Assembly: GCA_902535185.1 (NCBI GenBank)
Contig: CACAST010000002.1
Coordinates: 1 to 57,068 of the forward strand
Source of the DNA: an uncultured Prochlorococcus sp.
Lineage (GTDB): Bacteria; Cyanobacteriota; Cyanobacteriia; PCC-6307; Cyanobiaceae
DNA length: 57,068 bases
Direction: 5' to 3'
This document shows, piece by piece, positions 1-10,888 of the stretch (positions are counted from its first letter, which is position 1; each line of letters opens with the position of its first letter). A program made the translations under genes and the position numbers. The notes beneath the pieces are model-generated. The model saw only the letters and a list, made by a program, of their open reading frames with translations. It had not been told where the DNA came from and ran no database searches.

Positions 1-716
1 TATCTTTCTGAGGTAACAAAAAATTTTACATTTTCGAAAGAAATACCCTCATAGCGGTCAGTTTTTGGAATAGCAAAAGATTCATTAAATTTTTTTATTA
101 ATACTACCGATGGATCAATAATCTTTATATTTGAACCTAATTTTTTTCTTAAAAAGTCATAAATTAAAGGATAGTGGCTACATCCAAGTATTAATTCTTC
201 AATATTACTTTTTATTAGTGGTCTTAAGTATAAGTGTGAAAGACTATTTAACTTATCAATATTTAATTTTTCTTTTTCAATTTCTGATACAAATTCTGGA
301 CATTCTTGCTGAAATATTATCTTATTCTCTTTTTTAGCATTTATAGCTTTCTCGTAATACATTGATCGAACAGTTGTTTCTGTTGCTAAGACTCCAATTA
401 TTTGTTTATCAACTATTTCCGATACTGAGTTTATAAGGTCAAAACAAGGAACCTTTAAATTATTTTCTAGAATATCAAGGGCACACGCATTTGTAGTGTT
501 ACAAGCAACTAAAAGTGCATCCAAATTCTTATCAAGAAAAAAAGTACAAATCTCCTTCGCAATTAATCTTATCTCTTTAAAATTTTTGTTCCCATAGGGT
601 ATTCTTTTTGTATCTGCCAAATAAAAAACTTCTACATCTTTACGTGTTTTTAGTAAAGAATTAAGGATAGTAAAACCACCTATTCCGCTATCAAATAAAC
701 CTATTTTAAGTTTCAC
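1..716 (-). CDS. murI: Glutamate racemase (partial, runs off window start)
   Basis: Own translation of the minus strand from GTG at 716: VKLKIGLFDSGIGGFTILNSLLKTRKDVEVFYLADTKRIPYGNK...LLVACNTTNAC...LGCSHYPL; racemase motifs DSGIGG, ACNT, GCSHYP. No stop before the window edge. Confidence 0.93.
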   Translation of the reverse strand, partial: MKLKIGLFDSGIGGFTILNSLLKTRKDVEVFYLADTKRIPYGNKNFKEIRLIAKEICTFFLDKNLDALLVACNTTNACALDILENNLKVPCFDLINSVSEIVDKQIIGVLATETTVRSMYYEKAINAKKENKIIFQQECPEFVSEIEKEKLNIDKLNSLSHLYLRPLIKSNIEELILGCSHYPLIYDFLRKKLGSNIKIIDPSVVLIKKFNESFAIPKTDRYEGISFENVKFFVTSER

Positions 717-1798
717 CCTACTTTATCTAGATATTCGAGGATGCCTTTTGCAATTGCATAGGCTAATCTTTTTCGATGCGTTATTTTTTCTAACCTTCTT
801 GCATCTAATCTTCCCGTTAAAAATCCAATTTCCACAAGGACTGCAGGCATCCTAGTATTTTTAATTACATAAAATCGACCTTGTTTAACTCCTCGATCAG
901 GACTCCCAGGTGAAACTATTAAAATTTGTTTTTGAATTCTTTTCGCGAGTGACCTTCCTCTCCACCCTCTGTAATAAAAGGTTTCCAATCCATTTATATC
1001 CCTTCTTTTACCTCTTGAAGCATTTGCATGAATACTTACAAAGATATCTGCATCAGTATTATTAGCAATGGAAACTCTTGGAGGTAAATCCAAATCGACT
1101 TCATTTGTTCTAGTCAACCTTACCTTGACACCTTTTTCAGAAAGTAAATTTTTAACTATTTTTGAAATCTCTAGAACAACATCTGTCTCTCTAATACCAC
1201 CAATGCCTATTGCTCCTGGATCAGGTCCGCCATGCCCTGGATCAATTACAACCTCAAACTTGTTTCGTTTTACTTCTGGTAGTTTCAAGTAACCATAATT
1301 GTTTTTCTTCCTATGAATTAAATTTTTATTTGTTTTGATAAATTCTCTTTTCTTTTCAACTAAACCCTCACCAATCTTTTTAAATGAATATTTTGGGTTA
1401 AAAAGTTTGATTCTCCATTTATTTTGATCTAAGCCAACCATTTGCCAAGTCAAAGGGTTCAAATAAGTTTCTTCTTTAAATTCAATTACTAATCTCGTTT
1501 TACCCTTATTTGGTTTACCTAATCTAATTTCTTTGATTGGGCCATTACCTTTTATTGTTCTGGGATTTTTTAATTCTCCTGGAAAATCTACCCAGAATCT
1601 ATCGCCAGATATTTGGTTAGCCTTCTGAAAGTATACTTTTAAATTTGTATTTGATTTAGTTCTTAATTCTAGAACCCCATCGGTGTTTAGGACCCACGCC
1701 GCCAGAGCACTTGACGATTTAACTGGAAGGATTAAAGAATTTAAAAATAAAAAAACGGATAAATAACGAAAAAGTTTATTATCTAAAAACTTTATCAT
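713..1798 (-). CDS. N-acetylmuramoyl-L-alanine amidase (AMIN + Amidase_3)
   Basis: Motifs VVIDPGHGGPDPGAIG, FVSIHAN, VLVEIGFLTG; N-terminal AMIN-like region with signal segment. Confidence 0.92.
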   Translation of the reverse strand: MIKFLDNKLFRYLSVFLFLNSLILPVKSSSALAAWVLNTDGVLELRTKSNTNLKVYFQKANQISGDRFWVDFPGELKNPRTIKGNGPIKEIRLGKPNKGKTRLVIEFKEETYLNPLTWQMVGLDQNKWRIKLFNPKYSFKKIGEGLVEKKREFIKTNKNLIHRKKNNYGYLKLPEVKRNKFEVVIDPGHGGPDPGAIGIGGIRETDVVLEISKIVKNLLSEKGVKVRLTRTNEVDLDLPPRVSIANNTDADIFVSIHANASRGKRRDINGLETFYYRGWRGRSLAKRIQKQILIVSPGSPDRGVKQGRFYVIKNTRMPAVLVEIGFLTGRLDARRLEKITHRKRLAYAIAKGILEYLDKVG

Positions 1799-2625
1799 TA
1801 TTTTGAAAACAATCTATTTTTCCTATGTTTAAGGCTTGGCATCTGCTCCCTAATTTTCTTTACTCTTTCTTTATCAGCAGGAGCTATTGCAGCTCCCTGA
1901 GTTTTTCCGGCATCAGATAAAACTGTACCCCAAGGGTCAATTACCATTGCATGGCCATGACTTTGCCTTCTCCCATAATGAATCCCAGTTTGAGCTGGAG
2001 CGACTACATATGCTGTATTCTCAATTGCTCTTGCTTGTAATAGGATTTGCCAATGATCTTTTCCAGTAAATGCTGTAAAAGCTGCGGGAATCATAATTAG
2101 CTCTGCACCATTCGAAGACAAATATCTATAGAGTTCAGGAAATCTAACGTCATAACAAATTGATAATCCTATTTTGCATAAGCCTGGAACATCTACAACA
2201 GGTGGATACTCTTTCCCAGATAAAATAGTGGATGATTCCTTATATAAATTTCCATCTGGCAAATCAACATCAAACAAATGAATTTTGTCATATTTTGCCA
2301 AAACCTGTCCATCTTTCCCAAATAGTGCTGATCTATTAAAAGTATGACTGTTATCACCCGCAGGGACGGGATACCCCCCTCCTAAAAGAAACACTTGATA
2401 TCTTTGTGACATAGTTTTTAGAAAATTTGCACACTTCTCTGACAATTCAGAAGCTAATCTAAGTTTTTCATCATCTCCTCCTAAAAAAGCAAAATTCTCG
2501 GGCAATCCAATTAACTCAGCACCTCTTCTAGCAGCTAATTCAATCTGTTCTTCTGCTTCAATGAAATTCGCTTCAACATTTGAAGTACTTGTAATTTGCA
2601 ATGCAGCTACCAAAAAATCAGTCAA
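1798..2625 (-). CDS. Carbon-nitrogen hydrolase (nitrilase superfamily, Nit-like)
   Basis: Glu-Lys-Cys triad context: GLPENFAFL, KYDKIHLFDVD, GLSICYDVRFPELYR. Confidence 0.9.
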   Translation of the reverse strand: MTDFLVAALQITSTSNVEANFIEAEEQIELAARRGAELIGLPENFAFLGGDDEKLRLASELSEKCANFLKTMSQRYQVFLLGGGYPVPAGDNSHTFNRSALFGKDGQVLAKYDKIHLFDVDLPDGNLYKESSTILSGKEYPPVVDVPGLCKIGLSICYDVRFPELYRYLSSNGAELIMIPAAFTAFTGKDHWQILLQARAIENTAYVVAPAQTGIHYGRRQSHGHAMVIDPWGTVLSDAGKTQGAAIAPADKERVKKIREQMPSLKHRKNRLFSK

Positions 2626-2655
2626 GACTTTACTCCTAGTGAACCAATTCGTAAA

Positions 2656-3384
2656 TCATGAGGCACGAATCACACCCCTTTCAACTTGAGCCGGAACAAT
2701 ATCTAAGCAATCAAGTTCAGAACAACATTTTAAATCATCCTCATAATCTCCAAGACTTGTCAATCTTTTGCCATGGGTTGCTGTTTTTAAACATTTCAAA
2801 ATATCGTTTTTCCAAAAATCCCAGAGTGCCAATGCAGCCTGTAATTCGTCGTTCAAAATATTAATTTCAAAATCACAGTTCTGTTTAAAGTATGAGGCCA
2901 AAGCACCTGCAGCCAAGGAATCCTCAAGTGAATATGAACCTTCCCAACCACTTCCTAATATTAAAACATTTTCTCTTTTTAATGAAATGATTTTTTCGGC
3001 AACTGCTTTCCTATTTGGAAGTCCCATAGCAAACAAATGGGTTGCATTTTGAACTTTTTGCAATGATTTAGTCCCATTAGTCGTACTCATAAAAAGTCTT
3101 TTACCATTAACAACTTTTTTTGTAACTGATAAAGGAGAATTTCCTAAATCAAAGCCTTCAATCTTCTTGCCACCTCTCTCGCCGAGCATTAGTCTCTCAT
3201 CTGCTTGCCACTTGATTGCAGACTCTTTTAATAGATCTAAATCTGCAAAGACTTGTATTGAGTCGGCTCCATTATTTAAAGCCCAAGAAATAGTGGTTGT
3301 AGCTCTTAAAACATCAATTACAACTGCAATATCAGGGTTTAATTCCGGAACATCTTTTGCAACGTGATAATAAGTAAGATTGAT
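2656..3384 (-). CDS. comB: 2-phosphosulfolactate phosphatase, ComB family; start codon non-canonical (ATC at 3384..3382 proposed)
   Basis: ORF track starts at 3189, but the frame stays open upstream and encodes NLTYYHVAKDVPELNPDIAVVIDVLRATTTISWALNNGADSIQVFADLDLLKESAIKWQADERLMLGERGG, a ComB-like N-terminus. No ATG/GTG/TTG is in frame above 3189. Confidence 0.8.
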   Translation of the reverse strand: MNLTYYHVAKDVPELNPDIAVVIDVLRATTTISWALNNGADSIQVFADLDLLKESAIKWQADERLMLGERGGKKIEGFDLGNSPLSVTKKVVNGKRLFMSTTNGTKSLQKVQNATHLFAMGLPNRKAVAEKIISLKRENVLILGSGWEGSYSLEDSLAAGALASYFKQNCDFEINILNDELQAALALWDFWKNDILKCLKTATHGKRLTSLGDYEDDLKCCSELDCLDIVPAQVERGVIRAS

Positions 3385-3516
3385 GATTAATTCCTTTTCT
3401 AGATTAATTATAGAAAACAGTTACTTAACTTGATTATTTTTTTTTTAAAAACAAACTTATTGATAAGATAGAAATAATTTGTTTTTCATAAATTTTATCA
3501 AGTATTTAAATTGAAA

Positions 3517-4828
3517 ATGAATAATATCCGCACAATAAAAAGGTGGAGTTAATTTAAAAGGAAAAATAAAAGTACCTGGAGATAAATCCATCTCTCATAG
3601 AGCTTTAATATTTGGGAGTATTGCTGAGGGTGAAACGACTATTGAGGGGTTTTTACATTCTGAAGATCCGCTTTCAACTGCTGATTGTCTTAGAAAATTA
3701 GGTGTAGATATACCAGAAATAAAAAAAAATAAGCCTTTTACGATTTCAGGATTGGGTCTTGATGGATTAAAAGAGCCCAAAGAGATTCTAAATTGTGGCA
3801 ATTCGGGAACCACCATGAGATTACTAATGGGGTTACTTGCCGGTCAAGAAGGCAAGAATTTTATTTTAACAGGTGACAATTCTCTTAATAAAAGGCCAAT
3901 GGGGAGAGTGGGAAAACCATTATCGTTGATGGGTGGCAAAATTTTTGGTAGAGAAAAAGGAAACAAAGCTCCAATCTCAATTAATGGAAATAAATTAAAA
4001 GGATGCGTTATCGGAACCCCAGTAGCGAGTGCTCAAGTAAAATCCGCAATCTTATTGGCAGGCCTCAAAGCTTCTGGAACCACTTCTGTTATTGAACCAG
4101 CATCTTCAAGAGACCATACTGAAAGAATGTTAAAAGCGTTTGGAGCAGACATCAGTATCAGAGGTGAATTTGGAAGAAATGTAGTTATCAAGTCAGGGGG
4201 GAACTTAATTGGCCAGAAAATATTAATTCCTGGAGACATAAGCTCTGCATCTTTTTGGATGATTGCTGCATCTATTGTTCCAAATTCAGAGGTTTTAATT
4301 CAGAAAGTCGGTTTGAATCCTACTAGAACAGGGATTTTAAATATTATGGATTTAATGGGGTGCAATTATGAGATTTTAGATAAATCGACTATTGCTGGTG
4401 AACCTATTGGATCTATAAAAGTAAAGACTTCAAATAATTTAAGATCATTCACTATTGAAGGAGATATTCTTCCAAAACTCATAGATGAAATTCCTATCCT
4501 TACTGTGGCTGCTTGTTTTTGTAATGGAGTTTCTGAAATTAAGGATGCACAAGAATTAAGAGTAAAGGAGACAGATAGATTAAAAGTCATGGCACGACAG
4601 TTACAAAAATTCGGTGCAGATATAACAGAAAAAGAGGACGGGCTAATTATTAATGGGCAATCAAAATTTCATTCTGCTGAAGTAGACAGTGAGACAGATC
4701 ATCGAGTAGCAATGAGTCTTGCTATTGCTTCACTGCTTGCCAAAGGCACCTCAAAAATCATGAGAGCAGATGCAGCTAGCGTCTCGTATCCCACTTTTTG
4801 GGAAGAGCTTGCCAAACTAACTAACTAG
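3517..4828 (+). CDS. aroA: 3-phosphoshikimate 1-carboxyvinyltransferase (EPSP synthase), apparent +1 frameshift near codon 8
   Basis: ATG at 3517 gives MNNIRTIK in frame 1; frame 2 continues [38 protein letters not shown]...[12 protein letters not shown]...[10 protein letters not shown]...KETDRL. The frame changes at A5 (3537-3541). Confidence 0.88.
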
Positions 4829-4840
4829 CCAAATAAGTTC

Positions 4841-5752
4841 TTGTCTGAATTAATAGAAGTTTTAACTAAAGATGGTAGTTACTCATTAAGAAGTTTGTTT
4901 TTTCAAGAGAACTTCCATAGTTTATTGGGCGCATTACAGGAAACAAAGTTGAAATTTACATCTACTTCTAATTTGCAAAGATTTAAGGGTAAATCTCTTA
5001 ATGTTTTGGATATATGTTTTGGTTTAGGATACAATTCAGCTTCTTTATTAGATGAATTAATTAAACAAAAATCGTATTTAAATTTGTATGCGTTGGAGAT
5101 TGATAAAAAGCCACTTGAATATTCTCTTAGAAATGAATCTTTCCTTAAATTATGGGATCCAAAAGTCAAAACAATATTTGAATCAATTTATCGACAAGAT
5201 TACTTTGAGGATCAATTTTTTAAATGCAGTGTTTTGTGGGGTGATGCAAGAGAAAAAATCAAAATTATTCCTTCATCTGTTAAATTCGATCTGATTTATT
5301 TAGATGGTTTTTCTCCTCAAAAATGCCCACAAGTATGGACAATTGAATTTTTATCTAAAGTCACAAAAATTCTTAATTCTGAGGGTTATTTAATAACTTA
5401 TTCTTCATCAGCTGCAGTAAGAAAAACTTTAAGAAATCTTGGATTAGAAATTTTTACTATTAAGCCAAGTATTAAAAACAGAATTTTTTGGAGTCAGGGA
5501 ACTGTTGCAATACCAAAATTTAATAACAAAAAATTAAAACCTAATTTCAATTTTGAAAAGTTATCTTCAATGGAAGAGGAACATCTCTTTACTAAAGCAA
5601 GTATTCCATATAGAGATCAAGATTTAAACTCAAGCAAAGACGATATAATAAAGAGAAGGTTAAATGAGCAATTTTTTTCAAATCTATTATCTACAAATAA
5701 ATGGAGAGAGAAGTGGGGAATGACGAAGTTATCCGTTAAGAGTAAGATTTAA
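4841..5752 (+). CDS. MnmC-like SAM-dependent methyltransferase (tRNA mnm5U34 methyltransferase domain, no FAD oxidoreductase domain)
   Basis: TTG start; LDICFGLGYNSA, LWGDAREKI, FDLIYLDGFSPQKCPQVWT, LITYSSSAAVRKTLRNLG, typical of the MnmC/DUF752 methyltransferase domain. Confidence 0.85.
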   Translation: MSELIEVLTKDGSYSLRSLFFQENFHSLLGALQETKLKFTSTSNLQRFKGKSLNVLDICFGLGYNSASLLDELIKQKSYLNLYALEIDKKPLEYSLRNESFLKLWDPKVKTIFESIYRQDYFEDQFFKCSVLWGDAREKIKIIPSSVKFDLIYLDGFSPQKCPQVWTIEFLSKVTKILNSEGYLITYSSSAAVRKTLRNLGLEIFTIKPSIKNRIFWSQGTVAIPKFNNKKLKPNFNFEKLSSMEEEHLFTKASIPYRDQDLNSSKDDIIKRRLNEQFFSNLLSTNKWREKWGMTKLSVKSKI

Positions 5753-5771
5753 ATAGGGATTTCAAATAAAC

Positions 5772-7121
5772 ATGTTAAGTGTTGCGATATTAGCGGCAGG
5801 CAAAGGCACTAGGATGGAAAGCTCATTGCCAAAAGTTTTACATAAAATTTCTGGCAAAAGTCTTCTTCAAAGAGTAATTAATTCATGTGTCGAATTAAAA
5901 CCTGATCAAATTTTCGTAATTACTGGACACAAATCAAAAGAAGTACAAAAGTCAATTTCAAACGAAAAAAAAATTCATATAGTTATTCAAGAACCTCAAT
6001 CAGGAACCGGTCATGCTGTCCAGATTCTTTGTAGAGAAGTAAAAAAAAATGAAGGAAAACTTTTAGTCCTTAACGGCGATGTGCCACTTATTAGGCCTAG
6101 TACTCTAAAAAGGCTTTTATATTTACACGATTCAAAAAATGCCGATGTTTCTTTAATTACTACAAAGAAAAGAAATCCTCAAGGATATGGCAGAGTTTTT
6201 TTAAAAGGAGATTTTATAGAGAGAATTGTTGAAGAAAAAGATTGCAATGATCTAGAAAGAGAAAACCCATTAATAAATGCGGGTGTTTACTGTTTTAACT
6301 GGGGTAAATTGTCAGAAATAATTAATACCTTGCAAAGCAATAATAATCAAAAAGAGATTTACTTAACAGATACAATATCCATGCTAAAAAATTCCTTAAG
6401 CCTCGAGATAGAGGATAATGGAGAGCTTCAAGGGATTAATAACAGAATTCAACTTTCAGTATGCGAGGAAAATATGCAGAATTTAATTAAAGAAAAGCAT
6501 ATGCTTAATGGGGTAACTTTTATTAATAAAGCAAGTTGTTCAATTAGTGAAGAAGCTGAAATTGGTAAGGATGTGATTATAGAGGCTAATACACATGTAA
6601 GAGGAAATACAAAGATAAAAAGTCATTGCATTATCGGACCAAATACTTTTATTGAGAATTCTTATGTGGGATTAAATTGTGAAATTTCAAACTCTACTGT
6701 TTATGCTTCTCACATAATGGATCATATAAAAATTGGCCCTTATAGTCATGTAAGACCTAATTCCAAAATATCTTCCTTTAGCAAAATAGGTAATTTTGTT
6801 GAAATTAAAAATAGTCAATTAGAGGAAGAATCTAAAGTAAATCATTTAAGTTATATTGGCGATTCTATTATTGGAAGATCTACAAATATTGGAGCAGGTA
6901 CTATTACTGCAAATTTTGATGGTCAGAAAAAACATCAAACCAAAATTGGTAAGAATTCCAGCATTGGTGCAAATACAGTTTTTGTGGCTCCAATAAATCT
7001 AGGGGAATCAGTTACAACAGGAGCTGGTTCAGTGATCACAAAAGATTCAAAAGATAATTCATTAGCAATCTCAAGAACTAAGCAAGTAAATATAGAAAAT
7101 TGGGAAAGAAAAAAATCTTGA
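5772..7121 (+). CDS. glmU: Bifunctional UDP-N-acetylglucosamine pyrophosphorylase / glucosamine-1-phosphate N-acetyltransferase
   Basis: [19 protein letters not shown]-terminus, hexapeptide repeats, [20 protein letters not shown]. Confidence 0.96.
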   Translation: MLSVAILAAGKGTRMESSLPKVLHKISGKSLLQRVINSCVELKPDQIFVITGHKSKEVQKSISNEKKIHIVIQEPQSGTGHAVQILCREVKKNEGKLLVLNGDVPLIRPSTLKRLLYLHDSKNADVSLITTKKRNPQGYGRVFLKGDFIERIVEEKDCNDLERENPLINAGVYCFNWGKLSEIINTLQSNNNQKEIYLTDTISMLKNSLSLEIEDNGELQGINNRIQLSVCEENMQNLIKEKHMLNGVTFINKASCSISEEAEIGKDVIIEANTHVRGNTKIKSHCIIGPNTFIENSYVGLNCEISNSTVYASHIMDHIKIGPYSHVRPNSKISSFSKIGNFVEIKNSQLEEESKVNHLSYIGDSIIGRSTNIGAGTITANFDGQKKHQTKIGKNSSIGANTVFVAPINLGESVTTGAGSVITKDSKDNSLAISRTKQVNIENWERKKS

Positions 7122-7122
7122 T

Positions 7123-8496
7123 CTAATTGATTAATTCAATAATTTTTTCAAGTTGCCAATATCGGCTCCCTTTAATAAGAATAGAATCACCTTTTTTTGT
7201 AGATTTGTTTATCTCTTTAGGTACATCTTTAATATTATTTAAAACTAAAAATTTTTTCTTATCTTTGAGATAATTGGTGTAAATTTTTTCATTTTTTTTA
7301 TCACAAATAAATAAGCACTTTTCTATTTCTGAATTATTTATTAAGTTGAATATTTCTTTATGAAATTTTTCGGATTCTTCTCCCAATTCTTGCATACTTC
7401 CAAATATAAAAAATTTATTTCTCGGTTTTTCAAGGAGGTTTTTAATACATGCTTTTACTGACTCTGGAGAAGCATTATATGATTCATCATATATTGTTGT
7501 TTTTACTGATTTAAGAATTTTATTTCTTCCATCTAAACTTACAAAATCAAATTTATTAAAACTTTCAAAATCAATGCCAAGCTCTTTAGCAACTGCATAA
7601 GCAAATAGGAAATTTGAAGCATTGTGAAATCCCTCAAATGAAATTTCAAAGATATTTTCTTCAATTAAGATTGTTTTATCCGAGGGGTTGTAAAATCCTC
7701 GCAAATTATCATCTTTCTTAAAACTCTCCTTTTGATTTTCTATATTTAAAAGCTCTACTTTTATTACCCTACCTTTCCAGTATTCTCTTAAAATTTCTTC
7801 AAGAAGTAAATCATTTGCTGGTATTATTACAACTCCTTTGGGATTTAAATATTTACTAATTTCACACTTAGCATAAGTAATATTTTTTCTAGAGCCTAAC
7901 AATCCAATATGAGCTGTTCCAATATTAGTAATTACTGCAATATCGGGTTCACTATATTTAGATAAATTTTCGATCTGTCGAAGACCTCTCATTCCCATCT
8001 CAAGGACCAAAACTTTATCTTCTTTATCTGTGGCAAGAATAGTAAGACCAACCCCAATCTCATTATTAAAATTTGCATGGGATAATTTAATTTTTCCAAG
8101 TTTATTTAAAACTTCACCAACCATTTCTTTTGTAGTTGTTTTACCAACTGAACCAGTTATGGCAACCAAAGGGATACTTAATTTTTTTCTTTTGAGCAAG
8201 GTTAATTTTTGAAATGCATTTAAGGTGTCACTAACAACCCAATAAGGAAAATTATCAGGAAGTAATTTCTGCATACCTTCTTTTATAACTACTGATTTAA
8301 TTCCTTTACTTAAAACTTCTTTAAGAAAATTATGTCCGTCAAAATTTTTACCCTTGATAGCTATAAAAAGTTCATTTTTCAAACAAGTTCTACTATCAAT
8401 ACTTATATTCTTAAAATTTAAAGAATCTATTCCCCTCTCGCCCAGATTTTTAATATCACCCAAAACATCTTTTATTTCTAAAAAAGAAAAATCCAT
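7123..8496 (-). CDS. murF: UDP-N-acetylmuramoyl-tripeptide--D-alanyl-D-alanine ligase
   Basis: Mur ligase motifs AITGSVGKTTTKEM, HANFNNEIGVGLTIL, YNASPESVKA, GSMQELGEESEKFH. Confidence 0.94.
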   Translation of the reverse strand: MDFSFLEIKDVLGDIKNLGERGIDSLNFKNISIDSRTCLKNELFIAIKGKNFDGHNFLKEVLSKGIKSVVIKEGMQKLLPDNFPYWVVSDTLNAFQKLTLLKRKKLSIPLVAITGSVGKTTTKEMVGEVLNKLGKIKLSHANFNNEIGVGLTILATDKEDKVLVLEMGMRGLRQIENLSKYSEPDIAVITNIGTAHIGLLGSRKNITYAKCEISKYLNPKGVVIIPANDLLLEEILREYWKGRVIKVELLNIENQKESFKKDDNLRGFYNPSDKTILIEENIFEISFEGFHNASNFLFAYAVAKELGIDFESFNKFDFVSLDGRNKILKSVKTTIYDESYNASPESVKACIKNLLEKPRNKFFIFGSMQELGEESEKFHKEIFNLINNSEIEKCLFICDKKNEKIYTNYLKDKKKFLVLNNIKDVPKEINKSTKKGDSILIKGSRYWQLEKIIELIN

Positions 8497-8503
8497 TAAG
8501 AAT

Positions 8504-9961
8504 TTAAGTCATACTTTTTTTTAAAGATGGATCAGCTGATTGTCCATAAGAAAATTTCTCAACTTCAGCAAAATCTGGTGAAGGCTCCTTTATTCCGCAA
8601 ACATCCTTATACATAATTTCGTATTCAAGAGCTGATCTTTGCCAACTAAACTCTTGGCTCATTGCTCTTTTTTGTAGTAATTCCCAACTAGCTTTATGCC
8701 TAAAGGCTTCCCAAGACCTTACTAAAGAAGTATAGAAATCTATAGGTTCAAAACGATCGAAGCAGAAACCTGTACCACTATTATTTTCTGGATCATGAGG
8801 TAAAACTGTATCAACTAAACCTCCAACTCGCCTTACTATTGGAATAGAGCCATATCTCATCGCAAGGAGTTGACTAATACCACAAGGTTCAAATCTACTG
8901 GGCATTAAGAATGCATCAGATCCGCCATATATAAGTCTTGATAGAGAATCATCATATGTAAGAAATACTGAAAATCTTCCTGGATAATCTAAGGCCAGTT
9001 GCCATAATCCAGACTCTAAATATCTATCTCCAGTCCCTAAAACAGCTATTTGTGAATCTGTATAGGCTAAAAGTCTTCTTGAAACTTGTAGAAGTAAGTC
9101 AACCCCTTTCTGATCAACTAACCTACTAACCATACCTAAGAGATATTTTTCAGGATTAACTTCAAGACCCATTTCTCTCTGCAGAATTTTCTTATTTTCT
9201 TGTCTATTTTTTAAATTCTTAATACTAAATTTTGCCGGTAAAACTGGATCTTTTGCTGGATTCCATTCATCAAGATCTATACCATTAAGAATTCCCCTTA
9301 ATTTACCTGAAATATAATTAAGTAATCCTTCGAGACTTTCCCCGTATTCATGAGTTTTAATTTCATCTGCATAAGTCGGCGAAACAGCATTTACTCTATC
9401 TGCATACAACATTGCAGCAGCCATTGTGTGGTCTCCATGCATATACCAAGGGCACCAAGTCATTTTTTCTAGTTTCCATCTCCAAGGGCCTTGATATTTT
9501 AAATTATGAATTGTAAAGACAGTACTAATTTCGGGGTCTTGATGCATCCACACAGGAATCATCCCAGTGTGCCAATCATGGCAATGAAGAACTTGAGGTT
9601 TCCAACAATTCCAAGCAAATTCTGCAGTGGCACTAGCAAAAAAGGTAAAGCGCCAGTCCTCATTTTCGCCTCCGTATATTTGTTCAGAGTCAAATGTTGG
9701 ATGACCCACTAAGTAAATCACATAATTATGAATGGGATGTTGTGCTTCATATACAGAGAAATCAGTGCCCATTGTATTTGCTCTAAATACTGGTTCATTC
9801 GATACCTCTAAAAGACTCCACAATTTCCCATATCCTGGAATTATTACCCTTACATCGTGACCAAGCTTTATCAAAGATGGAGGTAATGATCCAACCACAT
9901 CTCCCATACCTCCAACTTTGATCATTGGAGCACATTCAGCAGCGGCAAGAAGAATTCTCAT
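8504..9961 (-). CDS. glgA: Glycogen synthase (ADP-glucose)
   Basis: [54 protein letters not shown]. Confidence 0.96.
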   Translation of the reverse strand: MRILLAAAECAPMIKVGGMGDVVGSLPPSLIKLGHDVRVIIPGYGKLWSLLEVSNEPVFRANTMGTDFSVYEAQHPIHNYVIYLVGHPTFDSEQIYGGENEDWRFTFFASATAEFAWNCWKPQVLHCHDWHTGMIPVWMHQDPEISTVFTIHNLKYQGPWRWKLEKMTWCPWYMHGDHTMAAAMLYADRVNAVSPTYADEIKTHEYGESLEGLLNYISGKLRGILNGIDLDEWNPAKDPVLPAKFSIKNLKNRQENKKILQREMGLEVNPEKYLLGMVSRLVDQKGVDLLLQVSRRLLAYTDSQIAVLGTGDRYLESGLWQLALDYPGRFSVFLTYDDSLSRLIYGGSDAFLMPSRFEPCGISQLLAMRYGSIPIVRRVGGLVDTVLPHDPENNSGTGFCFDRFEPIDFYTSLVRSWEAFRHKASWELLQKRAMSQEFSWQRSALEYEIMYKDVCGIKEPSPDFAEVEKFSYGQSADPSLKKSMT

Positions 9962-9996
9962 TAATAATTATTTAAAAAGGTCTTTTGAAAAATAAA

Positions 9997-10854
9997 CTAG
10001 GGTGTCCACTTATAGTCAGAAAAGTCTGGTGGACGCTTTTCGAGAAAGGCATCTCTACCTTCTTGAGCTTCTTCAGTCGAATAAAATAATTGAGTTGTGT
10101 ATCCAGATAATTCTTGAATACCTGCAATCCCATCATTCTCCGCATTGAATGAAGCCTTAAGAATACGAATAGCAGTTGGACTATTACGTAAAATCTCTCT
10201 TGCCCAGATTACACCCTCAGCTTCTAATTCTTCAATCTTTGTAATTGCATTTATCAAGCCCATCTCTAATGCTTCTTTCGAATTATATTTTCTACATAAA
10301 AACCAAATTTCTTTTGCTTTTCTTTGACCAACAAGTCTTGCCAAATAACTAGATCCAAATCCAGCATCAAAACTACCAACTCTTGGACCTGTTTGACCAA
10401 ATATTGCATTTTCTGAGGCAATGCTAAGATCACAAATTAAATGAAGTACCTGACCTCCTCCAATTGCAAAACCAGGAATTAAGGCAATAATCACTTTAGG
10501 CAAACTTCTTATTAATCTTTGAAGTTCAAGTACATTTAATCTTTGCTTCCCTTCATCATTTTTATATCCATTTTCACCTCTTACACTCTGATCACCTCCA
10601 GAACAAAAAGAATAAATGCCTTTCTTGTCAGGTCCCGCACCGGTAAATAAAACTACTCCAATAGTTTCATCATTCCTTACGATATTAAATGCGTTAATGA
10701 GTTCATCTACAGTTTGTGGCCTAAATGCATTTCTTTTTTCAGGCCGATTAATTGCAATTCTCGCAATTCCATCATCTGATTTATGAAACAAAATATCTTC
10801 ATAAGATTTGCATTCTTTCCAATTTAAGGTTGTTTTACCAGGTAATACTTTCAT
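9997..10854 (-). CDS. menB: 1,4-dihydroxy-2-naphthoyl-CoA synthase
   Basis: Crotonase fold; [58 protein letters not shown]. Confidence 0.96.
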   Translation of the reverse strand: MKVLPGKTTLNWKECKSYEDILFHKSDDGIARIAINRPEKRNAFRPQTVDELINAFNIVRNDETIGVVLFTGAGPDKKGIYSFCSGGDQSVRGENGYKNDEGKQRLNVLELQRLIRSLPKVIIALIPGFAIGGGQVLHLICDLSIASENAIFGQTGPRVGSFDAGFGSSYLARLVGQRKAKEIWFLCRKYNSKEALEMGLINAITKIEELEAEGVIWAREILRNSPTAIRILKASFNAENDGIAGIQELSGYTTQLFYSTEEAQEGRDAFLEKRPPDFSDYKWTP

Positions 10855-10888
10855 GAATACTAATTATTTAAGATAGAAAATAATAAAT

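Noticed and set aside
131-337. 68-aa plus-strand ORF in the track
   Set aside because: Antisense to murI, whose conserved racemase motifs run through the same DNA on the minus strand; low-complexity hydrophobic translation.
3595-3816. 73-aa minus-strand ORF near the aroA N-terminus
   Set aside because: Lies antisense to the conserved EPSP synthase reading frame ([12 protein letters not shown]...); shadow ORF.
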